64,000 nt of DNA from Rhizophagus irregularis (lineage: Eukaryota > Glomeromycota > Glomeromycetes > Glomerales > Glomeraceae), in contig NC_089447.1 in NCBI RefSeq assembly GCF_026210795.1, forward strand, positions 1,614,501 to 1,678,500. The letters run 5' to 3'. The notes below the pieces were generated by a model. The model saw only the letters and a list, made by a program, of their open reading frames with translations, did not search any database and was not told the DNA's origin. The translations under genes were made by a program, and so were the position numbers. Position 1 is the stretch's first letter. The number at the start of each line of letters is the position of its first letter. Positions 35,001-44,824 of this stretch are shown here, one piece after another.

Positions 35001-35158
35001 TACAATCCACAAATATAGCCTGTGAATAAGTATTTTCTATTGCAGGCAATATAATTACTAAAGTTTAAAATCATTTATATTCAGAGACTGCAAGAGCATC
35101 GTTATATATAAAAAGTTGGATTGAGAATAGTATTGGTGAACAAATTCAGTTAAAGTAA
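32095..35158 (+). pseudogene. Decayed hAT transposase interrupted by another transposase gene
   Basis: Conceptual reading gives pieces of a hAT transposase. FLLDIIPFKVHYSGIN precedes LADKALVLTTDNESAMLVYE (about 32220) with SHYHCSVYILSLAVK. LEPFERATK follows at about 32755, then DVRFYFNEI (about 32812) and SILLDFQNKISFF (about 32968). The hATC block LAIQSTNIACE..FSIAGNII lies at about 34998-35070, ending ENSIGEQIQLK at the stop 35156-35158. Many TAA/TAG codons stand where CAA/CAG/TGG are expected, as if C had changed to T. The gap between the two parts (about 33160-34900) holds an unrelated transposase remnant. It differs from the hAT at 25041-29490. Confidence 0.72.
33505..34608 (+). pseudogene. 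Plavaka/KDZ-like transposase C-terminal remnant
   Basis: Fragments in shifting frames. LPKLHM with RYHI comes near 33555, a degraded TTETYETLHKI block near 33765, then MSNKKNTHNQMLKTV at 33814. Next comes an open frame with EIYLKIYANETLSNREIVYA and SKFHGYARFSDIAIAMG (34020-34300). It continues CYGK-VLMLIEVSFLPN across an apparent intron at about 34310-34375, whose donor now reads GC instead of GT. The end is GLVHMVKRFDFNNEFFVNKF up to the stop at 34606-34608. I recognise the C-terminal pattern from large fungal transposase-like proteins of the Plavaka/KDZ group; this is recollection of family style, not a search. It sits inside the hAT pseudogene. Confidence 0.5.
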
Positions 35159-35203
35159 TTTAAATATGTTTTATTTATTAAATACAGTATTTGTATAACA
35201 TAT

Positions 35204-36770
35204 TATTACCATTTTCAAAATTACTGACAAATTCTGATTTGTGAAGTTTGATATATGATTTTTCATATAATAAGAGTGAATCACATTTTTACGTGAATTT
35301 TTAATATTTTCATGTCAAATTTTTTTTGTGAATTATCAAATTCAAGATAAAATGTGTATCAACAGGACCCCGCTTACTTATAAGATAGGTCACCCCCAGG
35401 CCTAAGGTAAAAATCATATAAATTCTTTGCAGATCCTACTATAAAAGGAAATTTTATGTTACATTGTTATGATTTTTTTCTTTTTTAGCTAATTAACCAA
35501 TAGAATTTAAAAAAAAAGTAAGGTAAAAACTATTAGTAAAGGGCCAATTTTTTACAGTGACCTTTATTATAAGTAAGCGGAATCCTGTATCAACACAAAA
35601 TTTCAGCATATATTTAATATAAAAATTTTGGACTTTTACTATACAGATATTATTTATTATAGTTATTTATATATAAAAATATAGTGAATCACATTTCTGC
35701 ATGAATTTTTAATATTTTTGTGTCAAATTTTTTTTGTGAATTATCAAATTCAAGTCAAAATGTGTATCAACGCAAAATTTCAGTATATATTTCTTATAAA
35801 AATTTTGGACTTTTATTATGCAGATATCATTTATTATAGTTAGTTTTATATAAAAATAAAGTGAATCACATTTCTGCATGAATTTTTAATATTTTTGTAT
35901 CAAATTTTTTTTGTGAATCATCAAATTCAAGTCAAAATGTGTATCAACGCAAAATTTCAGTATATATTTCTTATAAAATTTTGGACTTTTATTATGCAGA
36001 TATCATTTATTACAGTTATTTATATATAAAAATAAAGTGAATCACATTTCTACATCAATTTTTATATTAAAATTTTTTTGTGAATCACCAAATTCAAGAT
36101 ATTATATATATCAAGGCAAAATTTCAATATATATTTCATTTAAAATTTGGACTTTTTTATGTCACTATTTTTATATGTAAATAATTGCAAGAAATAATAT
36201 TAATATAGTAAAAGTCCAAAATTTTTATATGAAATATATGCTGAAATTTTGCACTACTGATACTCATTTTGTTTCGAATTTAATGATTTACAAAAAAAAT
36301 TTGACATGAAAATATTAAAAATTTATGTAGAAATATGATTCACTTTATTTTTATATATAAATGATTATAATAAATGATATCTGCATAATAAAAGTCCAAA
36401 ATTTTTATAAGAAATATATACTAAAATTTTGCGTTGATACACATTTTGACTTGAATTTGATAATTCACAAAAAAAATTTGACACAAAAATATTAAAAATT
36501 CATGCAGAAATGTGATTCACTTTATTTTTAAATATAAATGATTATAATAAATGATATCTGCATAGTAAAAGTCCAAAATTTTTATATTAAATATATGCTG
36601 AAATTTTGCATTAATACATATTTTATCTTGAATTTGATAATTCACAAAAAAAAATTTGACATAAAAATATTAAAAATTCGTGTAAAAATGTGATTTACTT
36701 TTGTTATACGAAAAATCATATATTAAATCTTGCAAATCGGAATTTGTCAGTAATTTTGAAAATGGCAATA
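35204..36770. mobile_element. Foldback element with tandem-repeat arms (1.57 kb)
   Basis: The outer ends TATTACCATTTTCAAAATTA and the right end (complement of TATTGCCATTTTCAAAATTA) form long inverted repeats. ACATAT is duplicated at 35198-35203 and 36771-36776. Each arm consists of three to four ~165-bp tandem units in opposite orientation (AAAATTTTGGACTTTTA, GTGAATCACATTTCTGCATG, GTGAATTATCAAATTCAAG), with the centre near 36150. The left arm carries a MITE at 35364-35586 that is absent from the equivalent place in the right arm (about 36600-36625). No ORF. Confidence 0.85.
35364..35586. mobile_element. MITE copy, AGGAYYC family, perfect 8-bp TSD
   Basis: 223 bp. The left end is AGGACCCCGCTTACTTATAA; the right end reverse-complements to AGGATTCCGCTTACTTATAA. 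The duplication GTATCAAC lies at 35356-35363 and 35587-35594. The empty site is visible in the opposite arm of the host foldback (TGTATTAATGCAAAATTTC). Confidence 0.93.
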
Positions 36771-38345
36771 ACATATGATTATCATTTATACAATAAACAT
36801 TTAATATATTTTTTTGAAGTTTTTTTTTTATTTTTATGATAAGTTTTTATATTAATTTTAAAGAAAAAAATAAAAAAAAATAAATTTTGTTATTTTTTAT
36901 TATAAAATTTGATAAATAATATACATTAAACTGGTTTAGGACTGAATCTTAGGATCAAGTCCAAAACTGGACTTGATCAGACACAAGTTCTGGATATATA
37001 TGGACTTAGTTTGTAGGTTCATCAGATAGGATTTGCAAGTCTTAGGACTAAAACTAAACTAGAACTGATTTTACCAACTCTACTGGCATTTATATTATAA
37101 TTTTAAACCTAAAAAAATACATAGAACTAATAGTAATTTTTTTTTAGTTACACCTTACCTCTATATATATAATTTGAAGTTCTACTTTTAGTATATCATA
37201 ATAAAAAATATATTCAATTTTCTAATTCTTTAAATTTTATATATTTGGATATTATTCAGGTACTTTTACTTTTCAAGCATTAATCATTTTTTCTACAAAT
37301 AATACTTAATAAATAACATTAAGTAATATAAAAAATACTTTTAATACTTTTAAAATATTGCTTCAAACCTTAACTTTAAAATAAATATAAATTTATTACA
37401 CTAGAACTTGTAATTTATACTATAAATTTAATTTAAAGTTGGTACTTTCTTTTTGTAATTCACTGTATGTAAAATAATAGTAATAGAAATTGGATATATT
37501 TATTATATTAATTTTTGATTAATAAAATGTTTTTCTAATAAAATAATAATGTTATTATGTTTATAGTTTATAGTAGGTTATTTTGGTTTGCTTTTAATTA
37601 CTTTTATTCTTAATTCTACTAGTAGTATAATATCTAATGTTTGATCGGACTGGCCTGGTGCTGGAAGTATCATTCATAGAATATTTGTGATTATTATGTA
37701 ATCCGAATATATTCTAATAAAATGGTACGTGATTAGCAATTTAAAAAAAAAAAAAAAAAAATAATAAAATAATAATGTCGTCAGTATAAACTTTATTTAT
37801 TATAGTATCAGCTTCTTGTGATATCGTTTAATTATATTATTTTACTAGTAAATTAAATTTTTAATATAATATTAAAATTTTAAAGATAATATATACCTTT
37901 ATTTTAAAATGTTTTTCACAATTTATTTCACAATTTCTTTTAACTTTTATTTATATTACATATTAGAAAACAGTAGTCTTCAAAATTTAAAAACTTATTT
38001 TTAAATTTTAATTGGTCTCTTAAGATTAAATTATATATATATTCTGATAGAGTTAAGTATTCTATAACTTTATCAAAAATATGCTGCTTTTATATATTAA
38101 TAAGTGTTTTTTAACTTAACACTATATTATTATTCTAATAAAACAGTCATTCAACAAGTGATAGGTAATAATAAAGTTATCTGTATAATTATATTACAAA
38201 TAGCTGTTCTCTAACTCATTATAACCTATTATAAAACCTCTTTTCAAAGGTATTGGAATAAAAATATATTAAAGAGCCACCTGTATCACCTGTATTCAGT
38301 AACCTTCCCACAGCTAAGCTTCTGTTGTTATCTAATTACTAAATA
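36771..38345. other. AT-rich spacer with a possible hAT MITE end
   Basis: No gene. A patch at 36930-37085 has GGACTTGATC/AAGTCC inverted words and, read in reverse, a start TAGAGTTGGTAAAATCAG that fits a hAT terminus; only one end is clear. The retrocopy at 37554-37761 is listed separately. Confidence 0.4.
37554..37761 (+). mobile_element. Poly(A)-tailed retrocopy with exact 17-bp TSD
   Basis: About 208 nt ending in roughly 19 A residues (37743-37761). AATAAA sits shortly upstream of the tail (CTAATAAAATGG). TAATAAAATAATAATGT is present exactly on both sides (37537-37553 and 37762-37778). Poly(A) plus a target duplication of this length is the hallmark of LINE-driven retroposition. The body has no long ORF; it may be a 5'-truncated LINE tail or a fragment of a cellular mRNA 3' UTR. 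AT richness of the repeat lowers certainty a little. Confidence 0.75.
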
Positions 38346-40058
38346 TGGTCCGGTGTGAAAAGATTTGTACCTCACCAAAAAAGGGATGGATTTACGCCAA
38401 TAAAAATATCATACGACTTAAATAAGGTGGGCTGATATTCAAGAATTTGTTAGAACATATCCAAACACACATTCTCTCAAAAAATTTTTTCCATACCATG
38501 TATTCTCATTTCCTGAAACGAAATGGTGCACCATTAACAGATAACGAAAAATCAATGATAATTAACATTCACAACTATCTTTTGGGGGATAGCTCTACAA
38601 GTAATGATCATCATAAGCTAACATTACGCAAGCATATTGCTGAGATATTGGGTGTAGCTGAGGGTACAGTTGGAAGTGTGGTGTCGGACTGGTACAACCG
38701 CAGTGATGATACTTTTACACCACATAAAGTTCCTCTAAGACCTAAATTTCAACCCGATGAAAATGTTTCAGAACTTTTGCATACAAAAATTTTGGATGCC
38801 AACAAAAAGGCTGAGCAACTTTCCACAGTTATCCTACGACAGTATTTTCTAGAACAAGGATATAATTTTTCTAAATGGAAGCTTCTTCGAGTATTACATC
38901 GCTTGGGTTATTATTTTGGCCAGGGGAGAACGTAGAAACATTCTCCATGAGTCACCAAATAATGTTGCATACCGTTGCCGTTATCTTCGATTTCGTTTTG
39001 CTAATTTAAAAGGAAAAAATGATGTTCCACGTCGTCCAGAAGTCTTTCTTGATGAGTCTTACTGTCATTTACATCATACTTCACGCAATACATGGGTTCC
39101 CCATCAAGGTGTTGTTTTAGCACCTGGACATGGTCCATTAGTAGTAATTTTTGGAGCAATTATTGTATTCCGAAATGGATCTTCCAACAAACTACATGGC
39201 GAACTTGTTCCCAACTCTGTTCACATTTGGGACCCAACAATTAAACCTCCTGGAAACCGGGGACGAAAAAGAAATAATGCTGATGAATGGGATAACATTC
39301 CCGATGTTGTCAAAGATGCAAATATTATGCCAAATCAAGTAGATTATCATGGAAATTTTAATGCAGAAATTTTTGAAGACCTTTTTTCAACTCTTTGTAA
39401 AGCACTTTATGAAAAATATGGACCTGTAAATATTCATATGGATGGAGCAAGTTATCGTAAACGGCGGGTTGAAAATATTCCAACTTCAAATACAAAAAAG
39501 CAGGAAATAATTGATTGGCTAAATGCTCACAATATTGTTTTTTCTGATGAATTAAGAAGACCAGAACTTTTGGAGCTGGTTCAAATGAACAAAGAAAAGG
39601 TGACATTTGCTTGTGTTAAAATTGCAAAACAGTATGAACATGAAGTTTCATTTACCCCTCCATATCATTGTGAACTTCAGCCAATTGAAGGTATTTGGTC
39701 AGTTGTGAAGGGTGAAGTTGCACATTCAGGCCCACATCCAAACCTTTTATCTGTTCAAAATACACTTTTAAATGCTTTTAAAAAAAAAATTACATCACAG
39801 GTAATCATTGGGTTCTGGAGAAGAGCACTTAAAAATGCTAAGGAATACTTAGAATTTGATGATAACGCACGAATTAATGGATGAAGATTTTGACGAATAT
39901 GATAATTCTGATGAAGATTGCGTTATTTAATCTAATATTCATATTTTGATTTTCCCAACATGTTATTGATATAATTAAATAAATAAAAAAAATTTACATA
40001 ATAAAAAATTTTTTTTTCAGTCCTCTGTTTGAGGTACAAATCTTTTTGCACCGGACCA
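38346..40058 (+). mobile_element. Nearly intact Tc1/mariner-superfamily transposon
   Basis: 1.71 kb with TA on each side (38344-38345, 40059-40060). The left end TGGTCCGGTGTGAAAAGATT pairs with a right end that reverse-complements to TGGTCCGGTGCAAAAAGATT, and homology continues through TTGTACCTCA. It carries one transposase split over two frames. The right flank has a short tandem run of AACTGAAAAT. G and C are better preserved here than in the relative at 21475-22417, so this insertion is younger. Confidence 0.92.
38447..39884 (+). pseudogene. Tc1/mariner DDE transposase with one frameshift
   Basis: N-terminal part 38447-38935: helix-turn-helix region FLKRNGAPLTDNEKSMII, then LRKHIAEILGVAEGTVGSVV and a winged second helix ending HRLGYYFGQG. 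The catalytic part is in another frame, up to the stop at 39884. First Asp is in VFLDESYCHLHHTS. Second Asp is in VNIHMDGASYRKR. Third acid is Glu in PPYHCELQPIEGIW, 76 residues after the second Asp. The frames overlap around 38916-38935, where the GQG of the first should be followed directly by ERRNILHESP of the second. One surplus base there, or a programmed slip, explains the break. No other stop or shift is seen, and all three catalytic acids are present. Confidence 0.88.
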
Positions 40059-40060
40059 TA

Positions 40061-42496
40061 ACTGAAAATAACTGAAAATAACTGAAAATAACTTTATGTA
40101 ACATAGCTAAAATAAATAGATAAAAATAAATAAAAAAATAAAAAATATAGTAAAAAAATATCCCTATATTACCATAAATTATCCTGTTACAATGCAACAG
40201 GTTACAGCAGCTAGTTAATTAATAATATTTTATTTTAGTTATTACTCAGAATATTTTTTTTTATTATTAGCTATTGATGTTTAATGAGCCAAATTTAAAG
40301 TTCAATGAAAGGGTGGAAATAAAAATTCAATTTTGATGATAAAGTCTTAAGTTCAAAACTTATTATAAAAACTCAGTTTCCGAATTCTACCTATTGGAAC
40401 TTCACTGTAAAAAATCTGATCTGTGTTTTATCTTTCCATATTTTTTCTGTGAATGTATCATTTTAATGGAATTTATAGCCTTAAATCATAGAAATTTTCA
40501 TCTTGTTAATACGAAAGATCGTTAGAAAGAGTTTTGTTATTTATTTTATGCAATTTATAATAACATTTGTAAATTTTATTAATTTAATATACAGTATAAC
40601 CTGAGTTTAAAAAAACAAACCAGTTCCTTACTATATTTAGTTAACCATTTTTTTTTTAATTTTACTTAATTATTTTAATCTTACCTATTGTAAGAATTTA
40701 AATAAAAACCCTTAACGTTCCAGTTAACTTCGTTAAAATAAATAAATTTTTTAAAACTATTTTTTTCTTAAATAAAAGTATAAACAAATGTTGTTTTTTA
40801 TTTATAATGAGTAAATTAAGTATAGAGAAATAACAGATTTTGGTTTATTATAAGTTAAAATAGTGATATATACACAATTGTATGAAAATAGTTCTTATTA
40901 AATTTTTAAACCAATTAAATTAACTAATATAAGTCCTATAAATTTTCTTTTTTTTTACATTTTTTTTTTGTTTACTTATTTTGTATCTAATTACAACTAT
41001 TTTAATTTGCAGAAAAAGTATGGTAAGTTTGTTATTTTAAATTTTATAGCAAATATATTTTAACTATTATATAATTATATAAGATTCAATGCATAACAAT
41101 CTATTTTATGATCTAAGATCAGTTAAATTTTTCAGAAATATAACTTTCAAATATTTCAAAAATACAGATAATTTGTCAGTTTATTTTGTGAACAGTAATC
41201 TTAATGTTAAAGATTATTGTGTGAATATTATAATTTTTTTATTTCTTATATTAACAATAAAATAATAGCATTTTATATATAAGAATTATCAAAATTATAC
41301 ACTCTATTTGGATGATATATTTAATAAAGATCTATTCAAACCAATTTATTTTGAAAATTCTGATATTTTTATTGTCAGTTTTGTCTATTTTACTTTACTC
41401 ACAAGATTTCTGAAAACTGAAATGGAAGATATTAAAGTTGGAACAGATAATGTAGATAATATTATTTGTTTATCATTTTACAGTGTCAGCAATAGAATTG
41501 CAAAAGAATTATCATTAAAAGAGAAGGCAAATCATGAGAAAAAATTGAAAGAAAAGCTTTTTGATTGGTATAAATTAATTATTCATGAATATAATATGTA
41601 AATTTGTATTAAATTTACAGTATATTTTATTTTTCTAGCATTTTAATATCAGTTGGTATATTACTTGCTGATTACTAATTAAATAATTTTGTGTTCTATA
41701 ATTAGATATTTCGCTTTATCTGTTATAACTAAAAAAAAATTTCTAAGAAATTTAATAAACTATCTATTATATAGACTATCATATACTTAATTAATTTTAA
41801 GCAATAATTTTTCTTAAATAATTATTTGCTTCAAAAATAAGTTTTTTTTAGATTTTTTTGAGGTAGGAATAAATAAATATATTATTTTAAGAGTTAAAAT
41901 ATATCAGATATGTAATTTCATGTGAAAAAAAAGCTGAAAATTAGTTATTTAGATAGTTTTTGTATAAAATACAAAAAATTGATTTTATATGAAAAAATAA
42001 AATTTATATTTCTAGCTGCAGATCATCTTTAATTTTTTTTATGATTATAGGACCTGTAAAATTAAATAGTTAACTGAACAATACATATATATATTAGTTG
42101 ATTTTGACATGTAATTTATATTATTGCAAAAGAAAAAAAAAATAAAATTTCTTTATGTAATTTTATGTTAATTTAATGTATATAGTATAAAAAATATTTT
42201 TATTTGATAAAAAAGATAATTCGATAAAACAATAAATTTATAAAATATATAAAATATAAATAAAACTATAAATAATATAATGTTAAGTAATAAATAACAA
42301 AGTTATGTTTCTGACATGCAACATAAAATAAAATAATAGATATATATAAAAGCAACACCTTATATAAAGTCAAAATAAAAATATCTCAAAAATCTACTAA
42401 GAACATACGCAAATTTTCTATTTCACATAAATATATGTAAAATAGAAAAAAATTGTATATTTTTGGTATATTTTTGGGAGATTTTCTATTTTAACT
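40061..42496. other. AT-rich spacer with possible decayed elements
   Basis: Near 40595 the sequence TACAGTATAACCTGAG looks like a pogo-type left terminus after TA; no partner end was found. An open frame at 41308-41601 is listed separately. Otherwise long A/T runs; the last part is the probable 3' region of the HMG-box gene. Confidence 0.4.
41308..41601 (+). CDS. Hypothetical ORF, possible gene fragment
   Basis: 97 codons with more balanced composition than the surroundings: charged C-terminus (LSLKEKANHEKKLKEKLFDW) and an F/Y-rich first half. No motif recognised. The first codon may lie inside a longer old reading frame, because the upstream in-frame sequence also lacks strong signals. It could be a remnant of a decayed mobile element or an unspliced exon. 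Kept only because it is the most protein-like frame between 40.1 and 42.4 kb. Confidence 0.25.
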   Translation: MDDIFNKDLFKPIYFENSDIFIVSFVYFTLLTRFLKTEMEDIKVGTDNVDNIICLSFYSVSNRIAKELSLKEKANHEKKLKEKLFDWYKLIIHEYNM

Positions 42497-44176
42497 TTAT
42501 ACAAGGTGAGTAGCAAATTTTGGTGAATTGCTTGCTTCATTTTTTTCACGTTTTTCTGATTCAGTTATATTACTTAAATCAGATTCTTCCAACTCTAAGG
42601 ATGAGGAAATTGCTTCGGAATTAAAATTTTGTGCTGTTTGTTCTGTACTCATAAATTCTGATACCAATTTTTTAAATACAAGAAACGGAGTTGAGTTTAA
42701 TATTGCGGAAGATAAAGAATCTTGCTGTTCCATATTCATTGCTAATTTTGATAATGATTCTTCGATTTCAGAAGTTGAAGAAGTTGTAAGTAAAGATGCT
42801 ACGGAAGATGGAGAAAACTCTTCTTTATTTGTTGCATTTTTCATTATTTTAAGTGATAATTCTAATAATTCTTCATATTCAAAAGGTAAAGGAGTTATAG
42901 GTGAGGACATTTCAAAAGTTGGGTCTGTATTCATTGTTATTTCTTGTAATTTTTCTTCAAACTCGGAGGTTGCAGGTAAAAATGTTGGAGTTAGGAGAAA
43001 CTGATCTGCGCTCGTTAAATCTGGTAATAATTCTTCAGATAACGAAGAAGATATTTCAAGAGTTGGAAAAAAGTTTTGCTCTGCATTTATTAACAATTCC
43101 GATAATCGCTCAAATTCTAAAGGTGAGGGAGTTGTAGGTGAAAATGCAGTAGGAGTTAGAAGAAGTTGTTCTGTATCAATTTTATCAATTTCCAACTCTG
43201 GGGATGATTGTTCGAATTCCAAAGATGAAGGAGTTGAAGGTAAAGTCTGATCTGCACTCATTGCCAAATCCGGAATTAATTCTTCGGATAAAGGAGAAGG
43301 TATTGCAAGAGTTGGAAAAAAGTGTTGCTCAGCATTAATTATTAATTCCGGTAATTGCTCAAATTCCGAAAATGAGGAGGGAGTTGCGGGTACAAAAGTT
43401 GCAGGCGAAGGAGTTGCAGGCGAAGATGCTGCGGGAGTTGGAGGGAGTTGTCCTGCATTAATTTCCAATTTTAGTTCAAATTCCATATTCGTAGGAGTTG
43501 TAGGTGAGGATGTTAAAGGAGTTGGAGGAAACCGGTCTTCAATTATTGTAAATTCAGATAATGATTCTTTATTCTGATGATTTCTTGCTCGTTCTTCCAT
43601 AATTTTTTCTTTTTCATTCTTTCTTTGTGAGGATTTTACTTTCTTATTTTTGTACTTCATTTGCATATTTTTGATTCTTTCTTCCTTTCTTTGTATATTT
43701 ATTGATGATTTCTTTAAAATTCTTGGTTTATATTTATAATTTTCACCATATTTTTTCTTATGTATCTCAGCAGCCTTTCTTGATAAAGCTTCAAATAATT
43801 CTATTGTTTCTTTTTCTTCTTTATTCCACATTTTTGAAATTTCTTTTGAAATTAATGCGGATTTCAATCCAACAAATTCCGAGTTCAAACTTTTATCTCT
43901 ACGATAAAGAATCCACGCATTTTGACGACGTGGAATTTTTTTCATGCCATTTTTTTGATTTTTTTTTGCAAGTCGTGTGCTATTCGAATTATTTATAAGA
44001 ATTTCAATACTCTGATTAAATTTATATTTTGAACCGTAAATAATATCATCATCGGTCTTGAAGTTTTCATCAAAACATATAGGTCTATTAGGGTCTGGTT
44101 CTAAGATGACACTGTTATTAGTAGAATTATAATTATAATTATTGGAATTATGTAAATCAAAAACGTGTATATACAT
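42497..44176 (-). CDS. MATA-type HMG-box protein with repeated Ser/Pro-rich tail
   Basis: Single-exon gene of 559 aa. Residues ~81-152 form an HMG box of the MATA type (IPRRQNAWILYRRD, GLKSALISKEISKMW, EALSRKAAEIHKKKYG, ENYKYKPRI), the DNA-binding fold of fungal mating-type and related transcription factors. Residues ~153-205 are strongly basic (RKEERIKN, NKKVKSSQRKNEK), probably nuclear targeting or extra DNA contact. The rest is acidic and Ser/Thr/Pro-rich. It includes two long degenerate repeats with EFE-LPELIINAEQ-FFPTL and SPLSEELIPDLAMSADQ elements, and many (S/T)P sites that could be phosphorylated. The tail resembles a transactivation region. The start is the first ATG after an in-frame break. 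It is downstream of, and in the same orientation as, the PAS kinase. Arbuscular mycorrhizal fungi are known for large MATA-HMG families; a mating role is not shown. Confidence 0.85.
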   Translation of the reverse strand: MYIHVFDLHNSNNYNYNSTNNSVILEPDPNRPICFDENFKTDDDIIYGSKYKFNQSIEILINNSNSTRLAKKNQKNGMKKIPRRQNAWILYRRDKSLNSEFVGLKSALISKEISKMWNKEEKETIELFEALSRKAAEIHKKKYGENYKYKPRILKKSSINIQRKEERIKNMQMKYKNKKVKSSQRKNEKEKIMEERARNHQNKESLSEFTIIEDRFPPTPLTSSPTTPTNMEFELKLEINAGQLPPTPAASSPATPSPATFVPATPSSFSEFEQLPELIINAEQHFFPTLAIPSPLSEELIPDLAMSADQTLPSTPSSLEFEQSSPELEIDKIDTEQLLLTPTAFSPTTPSPLEFERLSELLINAEQNFFPTLEISSSLSEELLPDLTSADQFLLTPTFLPATSEFEEKLQEITMNTDPTFEMSSPITPLPFEYEELLELSLKIMKNATNKEEFSPSSVASLLTTSSTSEIEESLSKLAMNMEQQDSLSSAILNSTPFLVFKKLVSEFMSTEQTAQNFNSEAISSSLELEESDLSNITESEKREKNEASNSPKFATHLV

Positions 44177-44824
44177 CGAAGAAGAAAAAAAAGAGGAAAA
44201 AAAGTTTATTTTTGGAAAAGGAAGGATTTTTTTTTTTTTTCATAGAAAGTATTTTATTCCGGATGATTTTTTTTGTCTCTTATTTTGGTAATTTTTATTA
44301 TGGAATGATCGACACGTGTAACGTTCACTAAAAGTACGCTTATCCTATTTAATGTTAGATAATCTTTTTCGAACTAACTTATTTCATAAAGAAATGGTTA
44401 CTTTATTAAAGCCATGTTTATATTTATTAAAAGCCATGTTTATTAAAAAAAGAAAAAAAAAATGATTATCTACGATATGCAATATTCAAAAAAATAAAAT
44501 CTGTTTTTATGTACAAAATATCTTATGATAACATACTGTATATGTGTGTATATATAGAGAGAGAAAAGTTATATATATGTAGAGTGAATAATGTATATAT
44601 ATATATATATATATAAGGAATTATCGTGAATATTTGACGTCTAAAATAAGTTCTAATGTTAACATTTACTCATAAATCAAAAGCAAATTAAAAAAAAAAA
44701 ATTGTATAAATGTTTTATAATCTTTTGTATCCGTTATAATAAACTTGCAAGAAAAAATTACACGTGTAACAAAAATAAACATTATAATGAGCAAATGTTT
44801 TTAAGTTGATCCTTATATTGTTTT
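44177..44824. other. Intergenic region with AT microsatellite
   Basis: Upstream of the HMG-box gene and downstream of the PAS kinase. Contains GTATATATAGAGAGAGA near 44550 and a run of (TA) dinucleotides near 44592-44616. Confidence 0.6.
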
